This document shows, one piece after another, positions 8,682 to 17,128 of a stretch of DNA of 64,000 nucleotides. A program made the position numbers and the translations under genes. Under the pieces are notes generated by a model, which was not told where the DNA came from, did no database searches, and was given only the letters and a program-made list of their open reading frames with translations. The DNA comes from CADEDH01 sp963732695 (GTDB lineage: Bacteria > Actinomycetota > Acidimicrobiia > Acidimicrobiales > SZUA-35). The first letter of the stretch is position 1, and every line of letters starts with the position of its first letter. Location of the stretch: contig CAVTAP010000017.1 in assembly GCA_963732695.1 (NCBI GenBank), positions 372,001-436,000 on the forward strand. Direction: 5' to 3'.

Positions 8682-9425
8682 TCAGCCCCGGGCGGCCAGC
8701 CACGCCTCGAACTCGGGGCGGCGCTCGGCCGACAACGGGAACAGGCCGATCGTGCTTTCGCCGGCGTCCACCCGCTCCAGGGCGAAGGTCTCCTCCTGCT
8801 CCTGGGCGTAGCAGGCCCGGGCCACCTCCTCGGCGATGGCGGGCGGGATCACCACCACGCCCTCACCGTCGCCCACCAGGACGTCGCCGGGGAACACGCT
8901 CACCCCGGCGCAGGCGATCGGCACGTTGCAGGCCAGCGGCATGTGGTGGCGGCCCCACGTGGCGGCGTGGGAGGCCTGGTGGTAGGCCGGGAAGTCCATC
9001 TTGGCGATGGCCGGGGTGTCCCGCAGGGCGCCGTCGGTGATCACGCCGGCCGCCCCCCGGCGCTGGGCCCGCAGGGCGAAGATGTCGCCGATGGTGCCGG
9101 CGTCGGGCACGTTGCGGGCCTCCATGATGATGATGTCGTCGGGGCCGCAGTACTCCGAGGCCTGGCGCTGCGGGTTGATGCCGGCGGCCAGCTCCTTCAG
9201 CTTGTCCTCCCGCAGCGGCAGGTAGCGCAGGGTGAGGGCGTAGCCCAGCAGGCGGAGATCGGGCCGGGTGGGCTTCAGGCCCGACAGGAAGCAGTTGCGG
9301 ATGCCCCGACCCTGAAGGTGGCCCACCAGGGTGGCGGTGGCGCAGGAGTTGAGCATGTCCCGGATCTCCTGGCTCAGCTCGACCGGGTGGGGGTTGAACG
9401 GTTCGGACGGGGTATCGGTCATCAT
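8682..9425 (-). CDS. RraA-like protein / 4-hydroxy-4-methyl-2-oxoglutarate aldolase family
   Basis: A 247-residue protein of the RraA-like fold, which includes class II HMG/CHA aldolases of aromatic catabolism as well as RNase E inhibitors. The typical G...R-D metal/substrate motif appears as ITDGALRDTPAI, and the characteristic GDGEGVVVIPP follows. Two adjacent ATG codons (9425, 9422) sit behind a GGAG ribosome site. No RNase E regulator role is needed to explain it. Its position upstream of RidA, and divergent from a ring-cleavage dioxygenase, favours an aldolase or related lyase for 2-oxo acid breakdown. The exact substrate is inferred, not seen. Confidence 0.82.
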   Translation of the reverse strand: MMTDTPSEPFNPHPVELSQEIRDMLNSCATATLVGHLQGRGIRNCFLSGLKPTRPDLRLLGYALTLRYLPLREDKLKELAAGINPQRQASEYCGPDDIIIMEARNVPDAGTIGDIFALRAQRRGAAGVITDGALRDTPAIAKMDFPAYHQASHAATWGRHHMPLACNVPIACAGVSVFPGDVLVGDGEGVVVIPPAIAEEVARACYAQEQEETFALERVDAGESTIGLFPLSAERRPEFEAWLAARG

Positions 9426-9597
9426 CGCTCCAGGAGAGGTTCGGGCTGGGGGTCGGTCGGCACCATACCTGATCAGCCTCAGGGGCGCCTTCGGCGCTTC
9501 GCCTTCGGGGCTGGCGCCAGGCTGTGACCGTTCGCACACGAACGACCTGACCGGGGCCTTTACAACCCCCGGGCCGTACCCGAAACTAGGCGCCACC

Positions 9598-10452
9598 ATG
9601 GCTGACTCCTTCACCACCGCAGATCACCTGGCCCAGGTCCTGGACGCCTACTCCAAGAGCGACAACCCCCGGTACAACGAGCTGGCCCAGGCGGCCATCC
9701 GGCACCTCCACGCCTTCGTGGAAGAGACCGGGCTCACCCGGGAGGAGTGGTTCGCCGGCATCTCCTGGCTCGTGGCCACCGGCCAGAAGAGCGACGACAA
9801 GCGAAACGAGTTCATCCTCGCCTCCGACACCCTCGGCGTGTCGATGCTGGTGGAGATGACCAACCACCAGGCGGCCGGGGGCACCGAGCCCACCGTGTTC
9901 GGCCCCTTCCACCTCGACGGCGCCCCCGAGCGGGAGCGAGGGGCCTCGATCGCCGACGAGGACTACGGGGCGCCGCCCCTCCTGTTCACTGGCACCATCC
10001 GCTCCACCGACGGCACCCCCATCGCCGGGGCCCGGCTCGACGTGTGGCAGGCCGCCCCCAACCTCTGTTACGACGTCCAGGACCCCGACATGCCGCCCAT
10101 GAACTACCGGGGTGTGTTCCGCTCGGCCGAGGACGGCACCTACGCCTTCGTCACCACCCGTCCGCCGGCCTACCAGATCCCGGGCGACGGGCCGGCCGGC
10201 GCCATGTTGCGGGCCATGAACCGCCACAACTGGCGGCCCGGCCACACCCACGTGGTGGTGGAGGCCCCCGGCTACAAGTCGGTGATCACCCACGTGTTCG
10301 ACGCCGCCAGCGACTACCTCGACTCCGATGCCGTGTTCGGCGTGCGGGAGTCGTTGATCGTCGACATGAGCGGCGAGCAGGTCACGTTCGACTTCGCGCT
10401 GGAGCCGGCCAACTCCGAGCGCCCCGGCCACCCGACCCATCCCCGGATCTGA
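9598..10452 (+). CDS. Intradiol ring-cleavage dioxygenase (catechol/hydroxyquinol 1,2-dioxygenase type)
   Basis: This non-haem Fe(III) enzyme opens an aromatic diol between the two hydroxyl groups. The N-terminal helical dimerisation domain (about 1-100) of catechol-type dioxygenases is present. The four iron ligands are visible: Tyr158 in NLCYDVQ, Tyr192 in PAYQIPGDGP, and His216 and His218 in RPGHTHVVV. Length is 284 residues, normal. The second strand motif DVWQAAPN matches the family's DVWHAN region with a change of His to Gln. Only 12 bases separate its stop from the GTG of the indolepyruvate oxidoreductase gene, so they are likely co-transcribed. Confidence 0.9.
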   Translation: MADSFTTADHLAQVLDAYSKSDNPRYNELAQAAIRHLHAFVEETGLTREEWFAGISWLVATGQKSDDKRNEFILASDTLGVSMLVEMTNHQAAGGTEPTVFGPFHLDGAPERERGASIADEDYGAPPLLFTGTIRSTDGTPIAGARLDVWQAAPNLCYDVQDPDMPPMNYRGVFRSAEDGTYAFVTTRPPAYQIPGDGPAGAMLRAMNRHNWRPGHTHVVVEAPGYKSVITHVFDAASDYLDSDAVFGVRESLIVDMSGEQVTFDFALEPANSERPGHPTHPRI

Positions 10453-10464
10453 GAGGTACCGATC

Positions 10465-13400
10465 GTGGCACTCGTCGAGTTCAAGCTGGAAGACCGCTAC
10501 AGCCGCCCCGAAGGGGAGGTGGCGATGTCGGGCGTGCAGACCCTGCTCCGGGTCCTGCTCGACCAGCTGGCGGCGGACCGCCGGGCCGGGCTGAACAACG
10601 CCGCCTTCGTCAGCGGCTACCGAGGCTCGCCCCTGGGTGGCATCGACGCCATGATGAACGGGGCCAAGCGGGAGCTGGAGGAGAACCACGTCACCTTCGT
10701 CCCCGGCCTCAACGAAGATCTGGCCGCCACCGCGGTGTGGGGCTCGCAGCTGTCGAACCACAACTGGTCCGGTCGCTACGACGGGGTGCTCGGCCTGTGG
10801 TACGGCAAGGCCCCCGGCGTCGACCGCTCGGGTGACGCCATCCGCCACGCCAACGTGTGCGGCGTGGATCCCCGGGGCGGCGTGCTGATGGCGGTGGGCG
10901 ACGACCCGTCGTCGAAGTCGTCCACCCTCACGTCGGGTTCGGAGTTCGCCCTGCTCCACTTCGAGACCCCGATCCTGTACCCCGGCAGCGTGCAGGAGAT
11001 GGCCGACTTCGGGCGGTGGGCCTACGCTCTGTCCCGCTTCAGCGGCCTGTGGGCGGCGATGAAGATCGTCACCAACGTGGCCGACGGCTACTCCACCATC
11101 AAGGTGGGCCCCGACCGGGTGCAGCCGTCCACCCCCGAGCTGGAGTGGGACGGCAAGCCCTGGCACCCCACCCAGGAGGACCGCCTGGTGGGCCCGGTGG
11201 CGGTGGCCATGGAGCGCGAGGTGTACGAGGGCCGCCTGGCCGCGGCCGAGGCCTTCGTGGCCCACAACACGCTCAACCACGCCACGGTGGACACCGCCGA
11301 CGCCCGCCTCGGCCTGGTGGCGGCGGGCAAGACCTACTACGACCTGCGGGCGGCGCTCGACCGCCTCGGCCTCACCGAGGCCGAACTGGAGCGCCGGGGC
11401 ATCCGGATCTTCAAGCCGGCGGTGCTGTGGCCCATGGACCCGGGCTCGGTGCGCCACTTCGCCCGGGGACTCGACACGATCGTGGTGGTCGAGGAGAAGC
11501 GGGCCTTCGTCGAGATGTTCGTGCGGGAGGCCCTCTACGGGCTCCCCGACGCCCCCCGGGTGCTGGGCAAGCGGGACACCGCCGGAGCCCTGTGGTTCCC
11601 GGGCCACGGGGAGATGGACGTCGACCTGATCGCCAAGGGCATCCGGCCCTACCTGGTGGACCGCCTGGGCGACGACACCCTGGCCCCGGCCGTCAGCGAG
11701 CGGCCCCGCATCCCGGTGACGGCGCTGACCGAGCCCGGCGCCATCCGGGCCGCCGGCTTCTGCTCCGGCTGCCCCCACAACACCTCCACCTGGGTACCCG
11801 AGGGCTCCGAGGCCGGCGGCGGCATCGGCTGCCACGGCATGGCCGGCCTGTCCGATCTGCGCAGCACCCGGGGCACCACCCAGATGGGGGGCGAGGGCAT
11901 GCAGTGGGTGGGTGCGGCTCCCTTCGTCACCCTCGAGCACCGCTTCCAGAACATCGGCGACGGCACGTACCACCACTCGGGCAGCCTGGCCCTGCGCCAG
12001 GCCGTGGCCGCCGGCACCAACATCACCTACAAGATCCTCTACAACGGCGCCGTGGCCATGACCGGCGGCCAGGACATCGACGGCCAGATGGCCGTGCCCG
12101 AGCTCACGCGCTCGATCCACGCCGAGGGCGTGGCCAAGGTGATGGTGGTCACCGACGACCCCGACAAGTACCCGGAGTCGGCCATGTTCGCCCCCGACAC
12201 CGAGATCTGGCACCGGGACCGCCTCGACGAGGCCCAGCGCCTGCTGCGCGACACCCCGGGCTGCACCGTGCTGATCTACGACCAGGCCTGCGCCGCCGAG
12301 CTCCGGCGGGACCGCAAGCGGGGCAAGGTGGTGGATCCCGCCCTGCGGATCTTCATCAACGAGGCGGTGTGCGAGGGCTGCGGCGACTGCGGGGTCAAGT
12401 CGAGCTGCATGTCGGTCCAGCCGGTGGACACCGAGCTGGGGCGCAAGACCCAGATCCACCAGTCGAGCTGCAACAAGGACTACTCCTGCCTGGCCGGAGA
12501 CTGCCCGGCCTTCGTGGAGGTCATCCCCGACCCCAACGCCACCCGCAAGCCCACCGTGCCCTTCACCCCCATCGGGGTGGACGACGTGCCCGAGCCGGCC
12601 AACCGGATCGACGTGGGCGACGTGCTGATGATGGGCATCGGGGGCACCGGCGTGGTGACCGTCAACCAGCTGCTGGCGACGGCCGCCCTGCTCGACGGCA
12701 AGCAGGCCCACGGCCTCGACCAGACCGGCCTGTCCCAGAAGGGTGGGTCGGTGATCTCCAACCTCAAGATCCGCCGGGTGGGTGACGGTGAAGGGGCCGC
12801 CGATCCACTGAACGAGGGGATCGCCGAGGGCATGGCCAACAAGGTGGCTTCGGGAGAGGCCGACGCCTACCTCGTGTTCGACGTGCTGAGCGGGGTGTCG
12901 CCGGTCAACCTGGACAAGGCCTCACCGGAGCGGACGGTGGCCGTGGTGTCGTCGTCCAAGGTGCCCACGGGGGCCATGGTGCGGGACACCTCGGCCCACT
13001 TCCCCGACTGGGCCGCCATCCAGGGCACGATCGACGCCGTCACCGTGGCTGGCCGCAACGTGTACTTCGACGCCGGCAACGTGTCCGACAACCTGTTCCG
13101 GTCCCACATGCCGGCCAACGTGATCGTGCTCGGCGCCGCCTACCAACAGGGCGTCATCCCGATCTCGGCCGCCGCCATCGAGCAGGCCATCGAGCTCAAC
13201 GGGGTCTCGATCGACACCAACACCCAGGCCTTCCGTATCGGGCGCAAGATCGCCCACGACCCCGCCTGGCTCGACCAGCTCCACCTGGAGCGCCCCGGGG
13301 CAGCGCGCCAGGCCCGGGCCAAGCGCTCGAAGAAGGCCGACGCCCTCGTGGCCGCCGTGCCCAGCCCGTCGGCCGAGCTGCGCCGCCTGCTGGAGATCCG

Positions 13401-13983
13401 GGTGGCCGACCTGATCGACTACCAGGACGCAGACTACGCCCGGCGCTACGTCGACAAAGTGGCCGAGGTGCGGCGCCGGGAGCAGGCGGTGGGGGCCGAC
13501 ACCCGGCTGTCGGAGGCCGTGGCCCGCTACCTCTACAAGCTGATGGCCTACAAGGACGAGTACGAGGTGGCCCGGCTCCACCGGTCGGCGGCGTTCAAGG
13601 ACGCCCTGGTCGAGCAGTTCGGCTCCGGGGCTCAGATCACCTACAAACTGCACCCGCCGATCCTGCGGCGCCTCGGGGTGGACCACAAGATCGGCCTGGG
13701 CCGCAGCGGCGAGGCGGCGTTCGCCGCCCTGGCCCGGATGAAACGGCTGCGGGGAACCGCCGCCGACCCGTTCGGCCGGACGCAGCACCGCCAGCTGGAG
13801 CGGGCCCTGATCGGCGAGTACGAGGGCATGGTCGACAAGGTGCTCCGGGACCTGTCGGCCGAGACCTACGACCGGGCGGTGGAGGTGGCCGAGCTGCCCG
13901 ACATCGTCCGGGGCTACGAAGGCATCAAGGAGGCCAACATCGCCCAGTTCCGGGAGCGGGCCCAGCACCTGCTAGGTCAATGA
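10465..13983 (+). CDS. Single-chain indolepyruvate:ferredoxin oxidoreductase
   Basis: A 1,172-residue fused 2-oxoacid:ferredoxin oxidoreductase that decarboxylates aryl pyruvates (or related 2-oxo acids) to acyl-CoA with ferredoxin or another acceptor. The N-terminal pyrimidine-binding part begins with SGYRGSPLGG. A TPP-binding part holds CSGCPHNTS and GEGMQWVGAAP. A Cys-rich stretch around residues 632-670 (CEGCGDCGVKSSC, then SCNKDYSCLAGDCP) should bind an iron-sulfur cluster. The gamma domain starts near 712 with MMGIGGTGVV and DQTGLSQKGG. The start is a GTG at 10465. Its pairing with a ring-cleavage dioxygenase suggests a role in aromatic amino-acid or aromatic acid breakdown. Confidence 0.92.
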   Translation: MALVEFKLEDRYSRPEGEVAMSGVQTLLRVLLDQLAADRRAGLNNAAFVSGYRGSPLGGIDAMMNGAKRELEENHVTFVPGLNEDLAATAVWGSQLSNHNWSGRYDGVLGLWYGKAPGVDRSGDAIRHANVCGVDPRGGVLMAVGDDPSSKSSTLTSGSEFALLHFETPILYPGSVQEMADFGRWAYALSRFSGLWAAMKIVTNVADGYSTIKVGPDRVQPSTPELEWDGKPWHPTQEDRLVGPVAVAMEREVYEGRLAAAEAFVAHNTLNHATVDTADARLGLVAAGKTYYDLRAALDRLGLTEAELERRGIRIFKPAVLWPMDPGSVRHFARGLDTIVVVEEKRAFVEMFVREALYGLPDAPRVLGKRDTAGALWFPGHGEMDVDLIAKGIRPYLVDRLGDDTLAPAVSERPRIPVTALTEPGAIRAAGFCSGCPHNTSTWVPEGSEAGGGIGCHGMAGLSDLRSTRGTTQMGGEGMQWVGAAPFVTLEHRFQNIGDGTYHHSGSLALRQAVAAGTNITYKILYNGAVAMTGGQDIDGQMAVPELTRSIHAEGVAKVMVVTDDPDKYPESAMFAPDTEIWHRDRLDEAQRLLRDTPGCTVLIYDQACAAELRRDRKRGKVVDPALRIFINEAVCEGCGDCGVKSSCMSVQPVDTELGRKTQIHQSSCNKDYSCLAGDCPAFVEVIPDPNATRKPTVPFTPIGVDDVPEPANRIDVGDVLMMGIGGTGVVTVNQLLATAALLDGKQAHGLDQTGLSQKGGSVISNLKIRRVGDGEGAADPLNEGIAEGMANKVASGEADAYLVFDVLSGVSPVNLDKASPERTVAVVSSSKVPTGAMVRDTSAHFPDWAAIQGTIDAVTVAGRNVYFDAGNVSDNLFRSHMPANVIVLGAAYQQGVIPISAAAIEQAIELNGVSIDTNTQAFRIGRKIAHDPAWLDQLHLERPGAARQARAKRSKKADALVAAVPSPSAELRRLLEIRVADLIDYQDADYARRYVDKVAEVRRREQAVGADTRLSEAVARYLYKLMAYKDEYEVARLHRSAAFKDALVEQFGSGAQITYKLHPPILRRLGVDHKIGLGRSGEAAFAALARMKRLRGTAADPFGRTQHRQLERALIGEYEGMVDKVLRDLSAETYDRAVEVAELPDIVRGYEGIKEANIAQFRERAQHLLGQ

Positions 13984-14001
13984 TCCCAGGCTGACTACGC
14001 T

Positions 14002-14018
14002 CCACGGTCCGTCCGTGG
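14002..14018 (+). terminator. Short hairpin after the oxidoreductase gene
   Basis: CCACGG (14002-14007) and CCGTGG (14013-14018) form a six-base stem with a five-base loop in the 47-base gap before the next start. It is weak and without a T run, so it may be a terminator or part of the promoter region of the next gene. Confidence 0.3.
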
Positions 14019-14030
14019 GAAGATTGCACC

Positions 14031-15509
14031 ATGGAGGTCTTGGGCTGGCGCTCGGACGCGGAGCTGGTCGACGGCGTCCGCCGAGGTGAGGATTTCGCCT
14101 TCGGGCGCCTCTTCGAGCGTTGGTTCGGCCGTGTGCTCGGTGTCGCCCAGGACATCCTGGGCGATCCCCAGGCGGCGGCGGAGGTGGCCACCGACACCTT
14201 CCACGCCCTGTGGTACCACCTCGACCGGCTCGACGATCCCGAGGGCTTCGGGGCCTGGGCGGTGGAGACGAGCCGCACCTTCGCCTACCAGCGCCTGGCC
14301 TCGCCGGTGGACCGGGACCAGACCACGCCGGTCCCCACACTCGCCACCGCCCCCGATGCGGCCGCTGCGGTGGCCGTGGCCCTCGTGGCCCGGGGCCTGC
14401 CGTCGGCGGCCGGTCTGGGGCAGGCCCTCCAGGGCGCCACCGGCGCCATCGCCTCGCCCTTCGGCCCGGCCGCAGCCGGAGCCGCCAGCTCGGCGCCGGC
14501 TCCGGCCGGCTTCGCCGGGGCCGTACCCTCGACGCCCCCGCCCGCCGGTTTCGCCGGAGCCACGCTGCCGGCCCCGCCGGCCGGTTTCGCCGGCGGTGCT
14601 CCCGGCTTCGCCGGCACACCCGGTTCGGGGTCGATCCTGGGCGGGCCGGTGGGCCAGGCGGCCGACATGGCCACCCAGGCCATGCCCTCGTTGGGCGCGT
14701 TCGACGCCATGGACGAGGGGGCGGTGCCGCGGGTCCACCGCTACGAGCCACCTCCTCGCAGCGGCCTGCTCCGGTCGCCGCAGGTGCTGGCCGGGATCTC
14801 GGCGGCCGTGATCCTGGTCGTGGTGGGGGCGCTCCTGCTGTTGACCCGGGGCGACGACACCGCCACCGCCGCCAGCGAGCCCACCACGCTGCCCCCGGCC
14901 GCGCCGTCGATCTCCGAGCCCACGTCGGCCTCCGCCAGCACCGAAGCCCCCACGTCCAGCGCCACGTCGGATCCGGCCACCACCTCCATCAGCGAGGGTC
15001 CCACCACATCCAGCACCCGGGGCACCACCTCGACCACCCGGGCCACCACGTCCAGCACGGCCACCACCCGGGCGACCACCACGGCCACCAGCGCCAGTAC
15101 CACCGGATCGACCACGGCCACCACGACCGCAACCAGCCCCACCACGCCCACCACGGGGGCCACCACGACCAGCTCGTCGGTCACCCGGACCACGCCCACC
15201 AGCAGCAGTACCAGCTCGTCGTCGAGCAGCTCCTCCTCGTCGTCGACCGTCCCCCAGCCGGTGATCGACAGCTTCACAATTGTGGTCAACGCCGACAGGG
15301 TCTGTGCCGTCGGGACGGCGGAGCGGGGTTACACCGCTACCTGGTCGGCCAGCAACGCCACGTCCAGCGCTCTCACTGTCGGCACCAAGGCGCCGATCCG
15401 AGTGGCCGCCGGTAAGGGCAGCTCGACCTTCTGTGCGGTGAAGGGCACTGCGGTCCAGGTGGCGGTGAGCGGCCCGGGGGGCAAGGACTCGCAGACCAAG
15501 AACACCTGA
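14031..15509 (+). CDS. Membrane protein with N-terminal sigma-70 region-2-like domain and Thr-rich outer segment (paralogue 1)
   Basis: Residues 1-90 resemble region 2 of ECF sigma factors (FGRLFERWFGRVLGVAQDI, then AAEVATDTFHALWYHLDRL, ending TSRTFAYQRL). No region 4 follows. Next come a Gly/Ala/Pro stretch with four or five repeats of PAGFAGA (about 155-200), a basic segment, one membrane helix (about 250-272, AGISAAVILVVVGALLLL), a Ser/Thr-rich stalk (about 283-405), and a small C-terminal domain (407-492) with two cysteines and an Ig-like pattern. Topology suggests the sigma-like domain inside and the stalk outside. The role is unknown: surface sensing, or a structural protein that borrowed the fold. 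It is followed by a clear paralogue. Confidence 0.75.
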   Translation: MEVLGWRSDAELVDGVRRGEDFAFGRLFERWFGRVLGVAQDILGDPQAAAEVATDTFHALWYHLDRLDDPEGFGAWAVETSRTFAYQRLASPVDRDQTTPVPTLATAPDAAAAVAVALVARGLPSAAGLGQALQGATGAIASPFGPAAAGAASSAPAPAGFAGAVPSTPPPAGFAGATLPAPPAGFAGGAPGFAGTPGSGSILGGPVGQAADMATQAMPSLGAFDAMDEGAVPRVHRYEPPPRSGLLRSPQVLAGISAAVILVVVGALLLLTRGDDTATAASEPTTLPPAAPSISEPTSASASTEAPTSSATSDPATTSISEGPTTSSTRGTTSTTRATTSSTATTRATTTATSASTTGSTTATTTATSPTTPTTGATTTSSSVTRTTPTSSSTSSSSSSSSSSSTVPQPVIDSFTIVVNADRVCAVGTAERGYTATWSASNATSSALTVGTKAPIRVAAGKGSSTFCAVKGTAVQVAVSGPGGKDSQTKNT

Positions 15510-15534
15510 TCTGCCTGGGGCCGCTGAGCGCCTG

Positions 15535-15547
15535 CGATGTGACATCG
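15535..15547. promoter_or_regulatory. Short palindrome before the second sigma-like gene
   Basis: CGATGT-G-ACATCG is a perfect six-base inverted repeat about 90 bases before the start at 15639. It could be an operator, but there is only one copy and no second example in the window. Confidence 0.25.
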
Positions 15548-15638
15548 GTTGCACGATTCGCAGGGGCGGGCGGCGGGGGTCCCGCACTATGCTGAGCCGC
15601 AGGCGCCGGGCCGGGCGCTCAGGGCGCAGGAGAACGTC

Positions 15639-17015
15639 ATGGCGGATGGGGCGGACCGGAAAGATGCGGACCTCGTCGTCGACGTCCGCGCTGGAAACGC
15701 GGAGAGCTTTGCGGCGCTGTACGACCGCTGGTTCAGTTCCGTGCTGGGAGCGGCACAGGACATCGTGGGGGAGCGGGCCGAGGCGGCCCGGGTGGCCACC
15801 GACACCTTCCAGTCGGTATGGCTGCATCTCGACGAGCTGGCCGATCCCAACGGGTTCGGCGCCTGGGTGCTGCTGACCAGCCGCACGTTCGCCCGGCAGC
15901 GTCAGGCCGAGCGGGATCCGTCGGCCGTCGCCCCCTCAGGGCCGCTGTTCGACAACGAGGACGAGCTGCGCCGGGCCGTGGCCAAGGTTCTGTGCCGCCG
16001 CCAGGTCCCGGCGCTCGGCGAGAAGGTCCAGGTCGGTGCGGCCGCAGGACCAGCCGATCCGGAGCCGATGGCCGGGCCGGAAATCGATCCGATGGCCGAG
16101 GTGCCCGAGATGGCGTTCGACCGCCTCCACCGGTACCACTGGGCGGTCACCGATCCGGCGCCCGGCGTGGCCGACCGCATCCGGACCTTCCGGCTCTCGC
16201 CCGGCACCGTCGTGGCCCTGGCCATCGTGCTGCTGGGCAGCGTCATCTGGCTCGTCAGCCGGGACGACACCTCGGAGATCGACGGGGGCCGGCCGGCACC
16301 CCTGTTCTCCCCGGCCTCGCCCACCACGATCGACGGCGCCGCCGCCCGGGCCGGAAACGGCGGCGCAGCCGCACCTGAGGCGACCCCGCCGGGAAGCGTG
16401 GCGCCCGATCCGGCCTCGCCGGCCCCCACCGACGCGGTGGCGCCGGCCGAAAGCAGGAAGGTGAAGGTCGCCACCGTTCTGCCCCGCGCCGTCGCCACCA
16501 CGCCCAGCCGGCGCGGCACCACCGCGGTGCCGATCACCGCGGCCCCGATCACCACCGTGCCCGGCACGCCCCAGACCGATCGCCCGCCGTCGACCACCAC
16601 CACGGTGGCGCCGTCGTCGTCGACCACCACCGCCAGCACGGCCCGCACCACCACCACGGCCGGGTCGACCAGCACATCGACGACCGCTCGTACCACCACC
16701 ACGGCAAGGGGTGGCTCGACGTCCACCTCCGGGGCCACGACCACGACCGGCGGCGGCTCCACCACCACGACAGGTCGCGGCCCCACGACCACCTCCGGGG
16801 TCACCACCACAACCCGGGGCGGCTCGACGACCACGACCGCCAGCGTTACCACCACCCGGGCCACCACCACCCCCACCACCCGGGCCACGACAACCACGAC
16901 CGACGCAGTCACCACCAGCCGCCCGGCCACGACGTCCGCCCTGGCCTCGGCCACCCGCGTCACCGCCAGCAGCACGACGCTCACCCCGGCCGTCAGCGTC
17001 GCGCTCGACGGCTGA
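15639..17015 (+). CDS. Membrane protein with N-terminal sigma-70 region-2-like domain and Thr-rich outer segment (paralogue 2)
   Basis: A 458-residue paralogue of the preceding gene. The sigma region-2-like part (about 10-85) aligns directly: FAALYDRWFSSVLGAAQDI, ARVATDTFQSVWLHLDELADP, FGAWVLLTSRTFARQR. A diverged linker, one membrane helix (about 190-206, VVALAIVLLGSVIWLV) and a very long Thr/Ser/Pro/Gly-rich tail (about 215-458) follow. Unlike paralogue 1 there is no globular C-terminal domain. The ATG at 15639 has a GCAGGAGA ribosome site. No region 4, anti-sigma partner or LPxTG anchor is seen. The pair probably arose by tandem duplication followed by divergence of the outer part. Confidence 0.75.
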   Translation: MADGADRKDADLVVDVRAGNAESFAALYDRWFSSVLGAAQDIVGERAEAARVATDTFQSVWLHLDELADPNGFGAWVLLTSRTFARQRQAERDPSAVAPSGPLFDNEDELRRAVAKVLCRRQVPALGEKVQVGAAAGPADPEPMAGPEIDPMAEVPEMAFDRLHRYHWAVTDPAPGVADRIRTFRLSPGTVVALAIVLLGSVIWLVSRDDTSEIDGGRPAPLFSPASPTTIDGAAARAGNGGAAAPEATPPGSVAPDPASPAPTDAVAPAESRKVKVATVLPRAVATTPSRRGTTAVPITAAPITTVPGTPQTDRPPSTTTTVAPSSSTTTASTARTTTTAGSTSTSTTARTTTTARGGSTSTSGATTTTGGGSTTTTGRGPTTTSGVTTTTRGGSTTTTASVTTTRATTTPTTRATTTTTDAVTTSRPATTSALASATRVTASSTTLTPAVSVALDG

Positions 17016-17036
17016 GCAACCACCCTGGAGATGCTT

Positions 17037-17068
17037 GCCAAGCAGGGTGACGTCCGGCAATGCTTGGC
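17037..17068 (+). terminator. Inverted repeat between the sigma-like gene and the nucleotidase
   Basis: GCCAAGCA (17037-17044) and TGCTTGGC (17061-17068) pair over eight bases with a 16-base loop. A second, overlapping small palindrome TGCTTG-C-CAAGCA lies at 17032-17044. It may end the upstream transcript or be a regulatory site for the nucleotidase. Confidence 0.4.
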
Positions 17069-17128
17069 CTTCCGTGCGGCTCCAGCCGCCCAGGGAACAC
17101 GTGCCCGACCCGCCCACGGAGGTATCCC

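Noticed and set aside
8682..9425. RraA as a true regulator of RNase E
   Set aside because: The neighbourhood and the metal/substrate motif fit the aldolase-like branch of the family better, and no RNase E gene is nearby.
9586..12711. A 1,041-residue open frame on the minus strand opposite the dioxygenase and indolepyruvate oxidoreductase genes
   Set aside because: It is a by-product of GC-rich codon use. Its translation is His/Gly/Arg/Val-rich without motifs, while the plus-strand frames carry complete enzyme families.
14880..15250. Possible CRISPR or other DNA repeat array in the ACC-rich stretch
   Set aside because: The repeats are irregular Thr/Ser codons within an open frame, without spacer-repeat periodicity; the same holds for 16600-16990.
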